Shown in pieces: positions 8,400-16,405 of a stretch of DNA of 64,000 nt. Made by a program: the position numbers and the translations under genes. How positions within the stretch are numbered: the stretch's first letter is position 1; each line of letters begins with the position of its first letter. The stretch covers positions 79,899 through 143,898 of the forward strand of contig JAGVQM010000006.1 of the NCBI GenBank assembly GCA_020051695.1, in the 5' to 3' direction. The notes below the pieces were generated by a model that was not told the origin of the DNA, did not search any database, and saw nothing but the letters and a program-made list of their open reading frames with translations. The stretch comes from Candidatus Zixiibacteriota bacterium. Its GTDB lineage: Bacteria > Zixibacteria > MSB-5A5 > WJJR01 > JAJRUJ01.

Positions 8400-10784
8400 A
8401 TGAAGGGCATGATTCGTTTACTCGTGGGCGTATGGCTGGGCGTCTTAATGTTGACTATTGTTTCCATCACTGCGGTCGGCTTTGCTCAAGATGTCAATCA
8501 ACCAACGGTCAGCCCGCGTTTACATGATCAGCCAATAAGCGTTTCGGAGTTCCTGACTCCAGATGGTGGTTTCGATCTTGATGCGGCGCGGTCGTCGGGG
8601 TACCAAGGGCCTCTGGATCTTGAGGGATTCACATCGGCCATCGACCCAGCCACGGGTCAGCCGTTGCTCCGGCCATCGGGAACCAACGAAACCACCGATG
8701 ATCCAGACGATATTTACTGGTCGCCACTCGGCTCGGGGATGAATTATTGGGTCCTCGCACTCACGGTCTATGACGACCTGTTGATCGCGGGGGGAGAGTT
8801 CACAACGGCGGGAGGCATTGCGGCCAATTACATCGCTGCTTGGGATGGTTCTGTTTGGTCGCCGTTCGGCTCGGGCATGAATAACTATGTCTATGCACTC
8901 ACAGTTTATGACAACCAGCTAATCGCCGGGGGAAGGTTCACTACAGCGGGGGGTGTCGAGGCCAATTATATCGCCGCCTGGGACGGGTCTGGTTGGTCGC
9001 CGTTTGCCTCGGGGATGAATGAAGGGATCAATGTGCTCACGGTCTATGACAACCAGTTGATTGCGGGGGGATACTTCACAACGGCGGGGAGCGTTGCGGC
9101 CAATTATGTCGCGTCCTGGGATGGGTTTGGCTGGTCGCCGCTCGGCTCGGGGATGAATGACTTTGTCCGCGCGCTCACGGTCTATGACAACCAGTTGATC
9201 GCGGGGGGACAGTTTACCACGGCCGGGGGCGTTGCGGCTAGTTACATCGCCGCCTGGGACGGGTCTAATTGGTCGCCAGTGGACACAGGCGAGTTCTTAA
9301 CCTCGGGGATGGATTTGTGGGTCTTTGCGCTCACGGTATATGATAATAAGTTGATCGCTGGGGGATTCTTTTCCACGGCGGGGGGCGTTGCGGCCAATTC
9401 GATCGCTGCTTGGGACGGGTTCGGCTGGTTGCCGCTCGGCTCGGGGATGTCGATGGAGCCGCATCCTCGTGTCAATGTGCTCACGGTCTATGACAACCAG
9501 TTGATCGCCGGGGGAGAATTTACCACCGCAGGGGGCGTTGTCGCCAATAACATCGCCACCTGGGACGGGTTCGGCTGGTCGCCGCTCGGTTCGGGGATGA
9601 ATAGTTGGGTCAGGACACTTACGGTCTACGACAACCAGTTGATCGCGGGGGGACCGTTTACCACGACAGGTGGAACGGTTTCCGCTTATATCGCACAGTG
9701 GAGTAAGTTGAGAGATTCTGATAGTGACGGTGTTCATGATTGGACGGATAATTGCCCGACAGATTACAACCCAGCCCAAATTGATATTGATGGCGATGGT
9801 CTAGGCGACGTATGTGATAATTGCATCGACTTCGACGGCGACGGTTATGGCAACCCGGATTTTCCCGAAAATACCTGTCCCAATGACAATTGTCCCGATG
9901 TTGCAAATCCGTTCCAAGTAGATACAGATGGTGACGGCAACGGCGACGCGTGCGACCTCTGCCCCGGTTTCAATGATTATGCGGATATGGACGCGGACGG
10001 TGTACCGAATGGCTGTGATAATTGCCTAAGTGACCCGAATGTCGGACAGGAAGATCAAGACGATGATGGGCGCGGGGACGTATGCGACAATTGCCCGACA
10101 GTCGGGAATTATAATCAGGCGGACGCGGACGGTGATGGGGTAGGCAATGTCTGCGATGCCTGCCCCGGTTATAACGACCATGACGATGCCGACGGGGATA
10201 CCGTCCCCGACGGTTGCGACGCCTGTCCCGGTTTTGACGATTTGGCCGACGCCGACGGGGATACTATCGCCGACGGTTGTGATAATTGCATCAATGACGC
10301 AAATCACGGCCAGGAAGACCGCGACAACGACGGCCGAGGCGATGCCTGCGATAATTGCCCGGACGATATCAATTACTCCCAGGCCGATGGCGATCAGGAC
10401 GGCGTGGGCGATGTGTGCGACAATTGCCCCAATGATCCAAATTCAAATCAGGCAGACATCGACGAAGACGACATCGGCGATGTCTGCGATGATTGCGTTT
10501 GCGCCTATGCGCACTGTTATCTATCGGGTTCAATAATCGACGGTGATCCCGTAATAACACCGCTGGACGTGGCTTATATAGTCAACTATGTCTACAAGAA
10601 CTTGGATGCTCGCCCCGTTTTGCCGAATTGCCCCGGCGACAACGGCGATTGGGATTGCAGCGGCGCGGTGACCCCGCTGGATGTCACGTACTACGTTCAG
10701 TATGTCTACAGATCATCCGGCGTCGGCCCGTGTGATCCGTGCGAGTGCGAGCCGTATCCTAACGAGTGTCCGGCATTCCCGTAG
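8400..10784 (+). CDS. Secreted WDG-repeat / thrombospondin type-3 / dockerin-like protein
   Basis: Large extracellular protein of 794 residues. A signal peptide (MKGMIRLLVGVWLGVLML then AVGFAQ) is followed by seven near-identical ~46-residue repeats from about residue 107 to 435. Each reads roughly WSPLGSGMN, then LTVYDNQLIAGG, then FTTAGG, then AWDG, and together they probably form a beta-propeller. Next comes a run of Asp-rich thrombospondin type-3 repeats (DxDGDGxGDxCDNCP) that should bind calcium. Last are two dockerin-like loops (DPVITPLDVAYIVNYVYK and AVTPLDVTYYVQYVYR). GGGGAGGGGAC precedes the chosen ATG; an upstream in-frame start would spoil the signal peptide. The high DNA identity among repeats points to recent expansion. 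The ligand is unknown. Confidence 0.85.
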   Translation: MKGMIRLLVGVWLGVLMLTIVSITAVGFAQDVNQPTVSPRLHDQPISVSEFLTPDGGFDLDAARSSGYQGPLDLEGFTSAIDPATGQPLLRPSGTNETTDDPDDIYWSPLGSGMNYWVLALTVYDDLLIAGGEFTTAGGIAANYIAAWDGSVWSPFGSGMNNYVYALTVYDNQLIAGGRFTTAGGVEANYIAAWDGSGWSPFASGMNEGINVLTVYDNQLIAGGYFTTAGSVAANYVASWDGFGWSPLGSGMNDFVRALTVYDNQLIAGGQFTTAGGVAASYIAAWDGSNWSPVDTGEFLTSGMDLWVFALTVYDNKLIAGGFFSTAGGVAANSIAAWDGFGWLPLGSGMSMEPHPRVNVLTVYDNQLIAGGEFTTAGGVVANNIATWDGFGWSPLGSGMNSWVRTLTVYDNQLIAGGPFTTTGGTVSAYIAQWSKLRDSDSDGVHDWTDNCPTDYNPAQIDIDGDGLGDVCDNCIDFDGDGYGNPDFPENTCPNDNCPDVANPFQVDTDGDGNGDACDLCPGFNDYADMDADGVPNGCDNCLSDPNVGQEDQDDDGRGDVCDNCPTVGNYNQADADGDGVGNVCDACPGYNDHDDADGDTVPDGCDACPGFDDLADADGDTIADGCDNCINDANHGQEDRDNDGRGDACDNCPDDINYSQADGDQDGVGDVCDNCPNDPNSNQADIDEDDIGDVCDDCVCAYAHCYLSGSIIDGDPVITPLDVAYIVNYVYKNLDARPVLPNCPGDNGDWDCSGAVTPLDVTYYVQYVYRSSGVGPCDPCECEPYPNECPAFP
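8718..9704 (+). repeat. Seven tandem in-frame ~138-bp coding repeats
   Basis: These encode the WDG propeller-like units of the secreted protein. Units share long identical DNA stretches, for example around the LTVYDNQLIAGG segment. Two units carry insertions: an extra EFLTSGMD segment in unit 5 and SMEPHPR in unit 6. The last unit is diverged. Confidence 0.85.
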
Positions 10785-10837
10785 GTGATCGGGTTTTGGT
10801 GCCGCACCCAACCGATGCGTTAAGATTAAGCGTGGGG

Positions 10838-10857
10838 CAGGACCCGATGCAGTCCTG
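10838..10857 (+). terminator. Weak hairpin after the secreted repeat protein
   Basis: CAGGAC-CCGATGCA-GTCCTG forms a 6-bp stem 54 bases past the stop codon. The following sequence is only loosely T-rich, so the terminator call is tentative. Confidence 0.35.
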
Positions 10858-10914
10858 TCATATTATTTCTTGCCAATCGGCAGGATCACTTCGCTCGGAT
10901 TCTGCCCGGCGCGG

Positions 10915-11325
10915 TTACTGCCAGGCGCCGATTATGATGCCGACCACCACCAGCCCGCACAGATGATACGTGACATTGATCAAACTGAGCGCCACGGGTC
11001 GGGCTTCAAATTTGTCGTTCATCCACAGCGCGGCGGCAATCAGGCAAATCCCAAGGAGCAGGCTGACTTTAATGCCGTCCCCGATCGTTCCCCCGCCAGT
11101 CCAGCTCATAATGCGCGCGATACCATACGCGGCGAAAAATGCAGTGACAATCGCCCACACGTAATTCAGCGGCGAAAAGTCAGCGGCGACTTGCTCTTTC
11201 GTCTTGCCGATACCCCGCATCCAGGCGTTGCCGAACAGGGCGGGTGAATACCACAATGCGCCCAGGATCATGTACGCCACAGCCGCAGCCAGCACCGCCG
11301 GAAAGTTGATTGTCGATGGTCCCAT
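10915..11325 (-). CDS. DUF1761 family membrane protein
   Basis: Small integral membrane protein of 136 residues with about four hydrophobic segments: VLAAAVAYMILGALWYSP, the AIVTAFFAAYGIARI region, VSLLLGICLIAAALW and CGLVVVGIIIGAW. The family signature LGALWYSPALFG identifies it as DUF1761, whose function is not known. The ATG follows a clear TAGGAGGAT ribosome-binding site; the open frame extends further upstream without membrane-protein character. It runs in the same direction as the NfeD-like gene but is separated from it by about 180 bases. Confidence 0.85.
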   Translation of the reverse strand: MGPSTINFPAVLAAAVAYMILGALWYSPALFGNAWMRGIGKTKEQVAADFSPLNYVWAIVTAFFAAYGIARIMSWTGGGTIGDGIKVSLLLGICLIAAALWMNDKFEARPVALSLINVTYHLCGLVVVGIIIGAWQ

Positions 11326-11437
11326 GGATAAAATCCTCCTATTTTTGGAGTATTTTACGGGAATCGGGCACGAAACGCTAGCCGGGCAAACAAGAAATCC
11401 CGCGGATTGGCGCCGGGTACTCCGTCGTACCATTGCA

Positions 11438-11503
11438 TTACCTGGGAATGCCTTCGTTTACGTCCGAGCCGAGCGGGGACCAGCTCTGACCGTCCCAGGA
11501 TGA
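11438..11503 (-). pseudogene. Orphan fragment of a WDG repeat
   Basis: Directly behind the stop codon of the NfeD-like gene, and in its frame, the minus strand reads SSWDGQSWSPLGSDVNEGIPR and then a stop (TAA at 11440-11438). WDG-x2-WSPLGS is the hallmark junction of the repeats in the secreted protein at 8.4-10.8 kb, on the opposite strand. The fragment has no start, signal peptide or neighbouring units. It looks like a leftover of a second repeat gene or of a local rearrangement. Confidence 0.5.
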
Positions 11504-11743
11504 TTACTGTCCGGCGTTTCTCGATCGTGACCACCGGTCGGCCAGCGGCCGGGAAACCGGAATGGCGGCGATCGAACAGACGGCAAACAGCACGACCTGG
11601 GTCAGGTAGGAATCGGTCACGACCGTCGCTAATGCCGCGATCAGCGCCCCCGCGGCAAAACAGATAAACAAAAACGAGGGTTTGGCAATCACCAGGAGCA
11701 CGAACACAATCGCCAACGCCACCCAAATCATAACAGGACTCAT
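11504..11743 (-). CDS. Short NfeD-like membrane protein, C-terminal domain missing
   Basis: Seventy-nine residues with two or three hydrophobic segments (MIWVALAIVFVLLVIA, LFICFAAGALIAALA and VVLFAVCSIAAIPVSRPLA). The pattern ending in SRPLADRW resembles the membrane part of short NfeD/YbbK proteins, which normally continue into an OB-fold domain of about 60 residues. Here the frame stops right after the membrane part and is followed by an unrelated WDG fragment, so the gene appears 3'-truncated. GGGGAG precedes the ATG. NfeD proteins assist membrane proteases and stomatins; whether this short form works is unknown. Confidence 0.55.
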   Translation of the reverse strand: MSPVMIWVALAIVFVLLVIAKPSFLFICFAAGALIAALATVVTDSYLTQVVLFAVCSIAAIPVSRPLADRWSRSRNAGQ

Positions 11744-11866
11744 CGGTTACTCCCCAGTCAACGGCCTCGGCTATCAGGGCCGGTCATCACTTCAGTTGCC
11801 CGGAATTTCAAGACATCTTGCCGCCAGGCGCCCGTTGGATTTTTCATGGCCTGCAGCAGACGTCCG

Positions 11867-13900
11867 TCATTTCAAATACTTGTCGAACCATTCGACAATG
11901 AATTTCAACCGGGCCAGCCGGCGGTCAGGGCGGCCGTGACGGCTCAAGCCGTGCGATTCTTCCGGAAACCGGACAAACTCCACCTTGCGGCGCAACAGTT
12001 TCAACGTCGTGAATAACTGCTCGCCCTGCTCGATCGAACAACGCAAGTCATTTTCCGAATGAATAATCAACAGCGGCGTCCGGATATTCCGGGCATAGGT
12101 GATCGGCGATTGCCGCTTATACCCCTCCTCATTGGTCCAGGGGAAACCGCCGAATTCGCGGTGGTCCTCAAAACCGATATCCGATGAACCCATAAAGGAG
12201 CGCAAATCGGTCACGCTGCGCTGGGTGACCGCCGCCTTGAACTTCGTGGTATGGCCGACGATCCAGTTGGTCATGTAGCCGCCGTATGAACCGCCGGTGA
12301 CGCCCAGCCGTTTGCCGTTAATATATTTTTTCTGTTTTAGGTATTCGACCCCGGCCATGATATCGTCGTAATCAACCGTGCCCCAGTCTTTGACGATTGC
12401 GCCGGAAAAATCCTCACCATAGCCGTGCGATCCCCGTGGGTTGCAGTAAAACACCACGTACCCCCGCGCCGCCAGCAGCTGCATCTCGTGGAAAAACGTG
12501 AACCCGTACTGTGTGCGCGGCCCGCCATGGATTTCGACCACCGCCGGGTACTTGCGCGTGGGTTTGAAGCCCGGGGGTTTTAAAATCCAGCCCTGCACTC
12601 TTGTTTTCCCGGAACGGAACCAGATAGTCTGCGGTTTTTGAATCTGTACCCCGGCTAATAACTCTTTATTGAAGTCGCTCAATTGGCGCGGTACGCCCGC
12701 TTTTTTCCCGGAGAGGTTCATGATGAACACTTCAGCCGGCGCGGTGGCGGTGGAGATCACTGCCGCGGCAACCGGCGCTTTGGCCGCACAGGCGAATACC
12801 AACACGTGGAATTCTCCATGGGTGAGTTGCCGCAATTGCCGCCCGCCGGCGGAGACCGCATGGACATTATTGGCGCCTGCGAAACTGGAAAGAAAATAAA
12901 TCGTCTTGCCGTCATGCGCCCATTCCAGGACAGTCCCGTGTCCTTCACCTGTGTCCGAGATTGTCGAATCAAAGGCCTGCTGATCCAGGCGCGGCGTCAA
13001 ATCGGCGGCTTGCGGTTTGCCGCTGGGGCCAACCGCCCAGACATGGGTATTGGTCACCCCCCAGGCATCATCGGGGTTGGTATGGCCGAGATAGGCGATT
13101 TTCTTGCCGTTGGGCGCATACCGTGGGTTGGCAATCGGCCCTGCCGGCGTGGGAATTCTCCTGACCTTGCCGCCGCCGGCCGGGACCCACCACAGGTCCT
13201 GGCGCAGCAGTTCGCGGTCGGGGTCCGGCTGACGGTTGGAAATGAACACAATTCGTTTGCCATCGGGTGACCATACTGGCGTTTCATCGTCATAACGCCC
13301 TTTAGTGAGTTGCTGCCCCTTGCCGTCCGCAATATCGAAAACCCAGATATGATAGCTGTCCGCCGGCCGGAAACCCTCCGCATCCAACCGATAAAACAAC
13401 CGGGTGATATGCCGGTAGACGGGCGCCTCTTTCTTGGGTGGCGTATCGTCTTTTTTCTCGCCCGCCTTTTTATCCTGGTCTTTTGCCGCGCCGGGGGCCG
13501 GGTCGTTTTGCCGGAACGCGCAGACCAGTCTTTTCCCGTCGGGAGAGAAAGAAACCGAAGCGAACGAACCGTCTTTGGTCACCAGTTCCCGCGCCTCGCC
13601 GCCGTCCACGCCGATGAGATAAATCCCCGGATAGTCGTGGCGTTTTCCGGTGAACGCAATCATGTGGCCGTCGGGCGAGAACGCCGGGTTGCCGTCATTG
13701 CGTTTGCCGAACGTAAACTGACGTGCCTCGCCGCCGGTGGCGTCTACCAGCCACAGATGTGAATAGTATTTCTTTTTATCCTCGCTGATTGTTTCGACTG
13801 CACAACAGATCGTGCCGCCGTCCGGCGAGATTGCACAGCCACGGACAAATTTCATTCGGATCAAATCCTCGGCTGTCATTTTTTGTTTTTTGGCCGCCAT
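11867..13900 (-). CDS. S9 family prolyl-oligopeptidase / acylaminoacyl-peptidase
   Basis: Serine peptidase of 677 residues. The N-terminal ~400 residues form a WD40/TolB-like propeller with repeated SPDGKR/SPDGHM motifs. The C-terminal alpha/beta hydrolase has the nucleophile in GGSYGGYM (Ser538), acid Asp618 in HSENDLRC and His650 in EESHGLSR, an intact triad. It should cleave short or N-acylated peptides. A Lys/Asp-rich insertion (around the DQDKKAGEKKDD segment) lies within the propeller. No signal peptide is seen, so it is probably cytoplasmic. GGAGGGAACCGG precedes the ATG chosen here; the longer frame adds 12 residues without a better site. Confidence 0.93.
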   Translation of the reverse strand: MAAKKQKMTAEDLIRMKFVRGCAISPDGGTICCAVETISEDKKKYYSHLWLVDATGGEARQFTFGKRNDGNPAFSPDGHMIAFTGKRHDYPGIYLIGVDGGEARELVTKDGSFASVSFSPDGKRLVCAFRQNDPAPGAAKDQDKKAGEKKDDTPPKKEAPVYRHITRLFYRLDAEGFRPADSYHIWVFDIADGKGQQLTKGRYDDETPVWSPDGKRIVFISNRQPDPDRELLRQDLWWVPAGGGKVRRIPTPAGPIANPRYAPNGKKIAYLGHTNPDDAWGVTNTHVWAVGPSGKPQAADLTPRLDQQAFDSTISDTGEGHGTVLEWAHDGKTIYFLSSFAGANNVHAVSAGGRQLRQLTHGEFHVLVFACAAKAPVAAAVISTATAPAEVFIMNLSGKKAGVPRQLSDFNKELLAGVQIQKPQTIWFRSGKTRVQGWILKPPGFKPTRKYPAVVEIHGGPRTQYGFTFFHEMQLLAARGYVVFYCNPRGSHGYGEDFSGAIVKDWGTVDYDDIMAGVEYLKQKKYINGKRLGVTGGSYGGYMTNWIVGHTTKFKAAVTQRSVTDLRSFMGSSDIGFEDHREFGGFPWTNEEGYKRQSPITYARNIRTPLLIIHSENDLRCSIEQGEQLFTTLKLLRRKVEFVRFPEESHGLSRHGRPDRRLARLKFIVEWFDKYLK

Positions 13901-13997
13901 CCGGTTCCCTCCGATTTCGCGGGTTTTATCCACCAACCGTGAAAATACATGGCGCTAAAGGCGTTGGCAACCAGGAAACTGCCGCCACAGATAAAAC

Positions 13998-14028
13998 TTG
14001 AAACCGGGCGTTCCGTAACCGATATAAT
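13998..14028 (+). promoter_or_regulatory. Candidate promoter of the lipoprotein gene
   Basis: A perfect TATAAT at 14023-14028 lies 31 bases before the lipoprotein ATG. TTGAAA at 13998-14003 is a possible -35 element, but the 19-base spacing is long. Confidence 0.45.
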
Positions 14029-14058
14029 AAGAGTAGGTTAAACCGGTGAGGTAGGGCG

Positions 14059-14826
14059 ATGAGGCAGATTATTTATTTACTGACCATTTGTACAGTGCTG
14101 GCGTTGCTGGGGTGCGACGGTACGCCGACCGGAAAAACCGAACCGGCGGATTACACATTATTCGGGCTGGCCGAAATCAACCTGGAATCCGACGCCGAAT
14201 ACCTGTACTTGGAGTTTCTTAAAGAGTCGGCGCCGATCCCCGGGTCATTCGCCCGGATGGGAAACGATACCCTGTATTTTAATACCAATGGCGTAATCAA
14301 CCAGGCCATGCCTGCCGGGACCTGGCAGTATAACACTGATCTGGTGATTACCGTGTACGATACGACTGCCGATTACACCCATACGCTCACCGAACGGATG
14401 CCCGGCGATGTCACCGTGGTCAATTTTGTGCCGACCACCCACATTTATCAGGGGGGCAATGTTGTGGTTGAGTGGGCCGGTTCGCCGGCGGCTTCGGGCG
14501 TGCTGGTGACCTGCCTGCCCCGATTGTCAAACTCGGCAGCGCCGGGTTTCGCCGCAAGCTACGGCGCGGGTGTTTCAACGGCGACCATCGGCCCGGAGGC
14601 GTTTATCAATCCCTATTCCGGGATCCGTGTAGCCGACAGCTTTTTCGTGTATGTTACACTCTATAACCCGAGCTTCGAAATCAGGCCGGGCGCGGCGTAT
14701 ACTGCTTTTGACCAGATGGACAATTTGAGTTTCCCCAATTCGGTTTCGGGAAACAATATTGCCGGTATCTTCGGCGCTGCGGTCGTCGCCCACCGTGAAA
14801 TCCTCGAGGTCGTCGCGCAGGAGTAG
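14059..14826 (+). CDS. Hypothetical lipoprotein
   Basis: Predicted exported lipoprotein of 255 residues. The N-terminus is MRQIIYLLTICTVLALLGCDG, a signal peptide with a lipobox (LLGC) that places the lipidated Cys at residue 19. The mature part is beta-rich and acidic, without a domain I recognise. A GAGGTAGGGCG ribosome-binding region precedes the ATG. It stands alone between a candidate promoter and a strong terminator, so it is probably monocistronic. Confidence 0.8.
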   Translation: MRQIIYLLTICTVLALLGCDGTPTGKTEPADYTLFGLAEINLESDAEYLYLEFLKESAPIPGSFARMGNDTLYFNTNGVINQAMPAGTWQYNTDLVITVYDTTADYTHTLTERMPGDVTVVNFVPTTHIYQGGNVVVEWAGSPAASGVLVTCLPRLSNSAAPGFAASYGAGVSTATIGPEAFINPYSGIRVADSFFVYVTLYNPSFEIRPGAAYTAFDQMDNLSFPNSVSGNNIAGIFGAAVVAHREILEVVAQE

Positions 14827-14851
14827 GCGCGACGGTAATTAGAACTTTTCG

Positions 14852-14881
14852 GGCAGGGCCTGGTGCGGTCCTGCCTTTTTT
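14852..14881 (+). terminator. Intrinsic terminator of the lipoprotein gene
   Basis: GGCAGG at 14852-14857 pairs with CCTGCC at 14870-14875, followed by six T residues. It begins 26 bases past the stop codon. Confidence 0.85.
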
Positions 14882-14949
14882 CATGTCGTCACGTCGCGCG
14901 TGCCGGGTTTCCCGGTGCCTGAGGCCGATTCAGGGCGGCCTCTGAGCAT

Positions 14950-14979
14950 AAAAAAAGCCGGACTCGTTTGAGTCCGGCT
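14950..14979 (-). terminator. Intrinsic terminator of the PEP-CTERM gene
   Basis: On the minus strand AGCCGGACTC-AAAC-GAGTCCGGCT, a 10-bp perfect stem, is followed by a T-run. It starts about 30 bases past the stop of the PEP-CTERM gene. Confidence 0.9.
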
Positions 14980-15011
14980 TGTAATTGTGATCAAGTTGAT
15001 CCGGATGCTAT

Positions 15012-15695
15012 TTACGCTCTTTTTGCGCGTTTGCGGCGGTAGGCCGCGGCGCCCATCAGGCCCAGTCCCAACAGCGTGAGCGTGGCCGGTTCCGGCACCG
15101 GCGTCCCGTGTTCCAGCTGATCGAAATTCAGGTATTCGTCACCCGTGAACTCGAACCGCGCGGTACGGAAGTACTGGTCGTTGACCACACCGAAAAATGT
15201 GGCGCCGGCCCAATTATCATGGATGGCAAAATCGTTCAGCGTATTGCCGAGATCATCAAGGAATGACACCGTCGTCGGCGGCGCAAAATCGATGGAGGTG
15301 ATATCGACGCCGAACGAGTTGATCGCGTTGTCGAAGTTGAATTCGACGATCGTGGTGCCAGTGCCGAAGGTCTCGAAGGTCATGACCGAATTGCCCTCGG
15401 TGGTAATCAGATTATTCCCGCTGGTTTGATAGAATCCTGTACCGTTAATCAGGGAAGCCGTGAACAAGCCGAAATCGATCGGATTTCCCGCGGCAAACGA
15501 CTCAAATCCTTCCAGCATCAAACTGCCGCCGCCAAATGTCGCGGCACTCCGCCACACATTGCGTTGGGCCGTAAGGGTCGCCAAATCCCCCGGCAAAACG
15601 CCATTCGCGAGATAGTATGTCGGCACCGCGAACGCGGTAGAACTGCAGACCGCCACGACAATCAGCGCCAATACGAGTTTAATTCCTGCTTTCAT
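15012..15695 (-). CDS. PEP-CTERM sorting-domain protein
   Basis: Secreted protein of 227 residues with a signal peptide (MKAGIKLVLALIVVAVCSSTAFA) and a C-terminal PEP-CTERM tail: the VPEPATLTLLGLGL motif plus hydrophobic stretch, then the basic end YRRKRAKRA. Exosortase should cut at the PEP motif and anchor or release the protein at the surface. The middle is beta-rich (GLFTASLINGTGFY, EFNFDNAINSFGVDI) and resembles other PEP-CTERM proteins, possibly carbohydrate-binding. GGGGAGGA precedes the chosen ATG. No exosortase gene is in the window. Confidence 0.9.
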   Translation of the reverse strand: MKAGIKLVLALIVVAVCSSTAFAVPTYYLANGVLPGDLATLTAQRNVWRSAATFGGGSLMLEGFESFAAGNPIDFGLFTASLINGTGFYQTSGNNLITTEGNSVMTFETFGTGTTIVEFNFDNAINSFGVDITSIDFAPPTTVSFLDDLGNTLNDFAIHDNWAGATFFGVVNDQYFRTARFEFTGDEYLNFDQLEHGTPVPEPATLTLLGLGLMGAAAYRRKRAKRA

Positions 15696-16234
15696 GGTGA
15701 ATCCTCCCCTGTTGCGTTTAATATGTTTTTGATAAGTCGTTTCCATCCCTGTGCTTACAAACAAACCGGCATGATTTCTCAATATAGAGATTATGTCATG
15801 CCAACGTTATTTTTGAGCATATCCTATGCCGGTTGGCGTAATTCAATGTATGTCATTATCAATCAATATTTTACCGTGATGCACGGGAATTCGATATGTC
15901 TATGAATTGTCCAAAAAACCGACAATTTAGACGCTGGGCGAGAGGGGTATTGAGTGAACTTATTCACAATTAATAAGTTATCGCCAGAATCTATCCAACC
16001 GGTACGTCCAATCGCTGGACACCATTTCGGTCGGGTGGTGCGGATCCGACCGTGAGGATTAGCCCCGAGGTTGGCCAAGGGCCGGGGGCCTTTTGTGCTT
16101 CAACGATGCGATTTCCGCCTTACTGGAATGATGGACTTCTGGAGCAGCCTCTCCGCATCTGCCCCGATCTATGGTTGCAGATCGTCCGCCAGTGAAGAGG
16201 CGGAGATGCAATCTGGACAATGTCCTGCAAAAAA
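15696..16234. other. 539-bp intergenic region with inverted repeats
   Basis: No gene is supported here. The part near the PEP-CTERM gene is AT-rich and presumably holds its promoter. AACTTATT-CACAATT-AATAAGTT at 15957-15979 is an 8-bp perfect inverted repeat. Nearer the tRNA-Gly gene, CTCCGC (16151-16156) can pair with GCGGAG (16200-16205) around an inner CGATCT/AGATCG stem (16165-16184), a possible structured element. I do not recognise either. Confidence 0.4.
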
Positions 16235-16306
16235 AGCGGGTGATGGGGGTCGAACCCACGACGTCAAGCTTGGGAAGCTTGCATTCTACCGCTGAATTAC
16301 ACCCGC
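16235..16306 (-). tRNA. tRNA-Gly(CCC)
   Basis: A complete cloverleaf reads on the minus strand: acceptor GCGGGTG/CACCCGC, a D-arm with AGCGGTAGAAT, anticodon stem CAAGC/GCTTG with loop TTCCCAA (anticodon CCC), a T-arm with TTCGAAC, and discriminator T. CCA is not encoded. A T-run follows the 3' end. Confidence 0.93.
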
Positions 16307-16405
16307 TTCTGCTGCAAATTCTATGAATTTGGCTGTCAAAGTCAAGCGCAAATCTTTATCCGCGCCGGTATTTAGGCGGGGAAGATATCTTGCTGACAGA
16401 CAAAA

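Noticed and set aside
15696..15800. Sigma-54 promoter for the PEP-CTERM gene
   Set aside because: A TTGGCATGACATAATC stretch upstream resembles the -24 box, but the -12 GC is missing.
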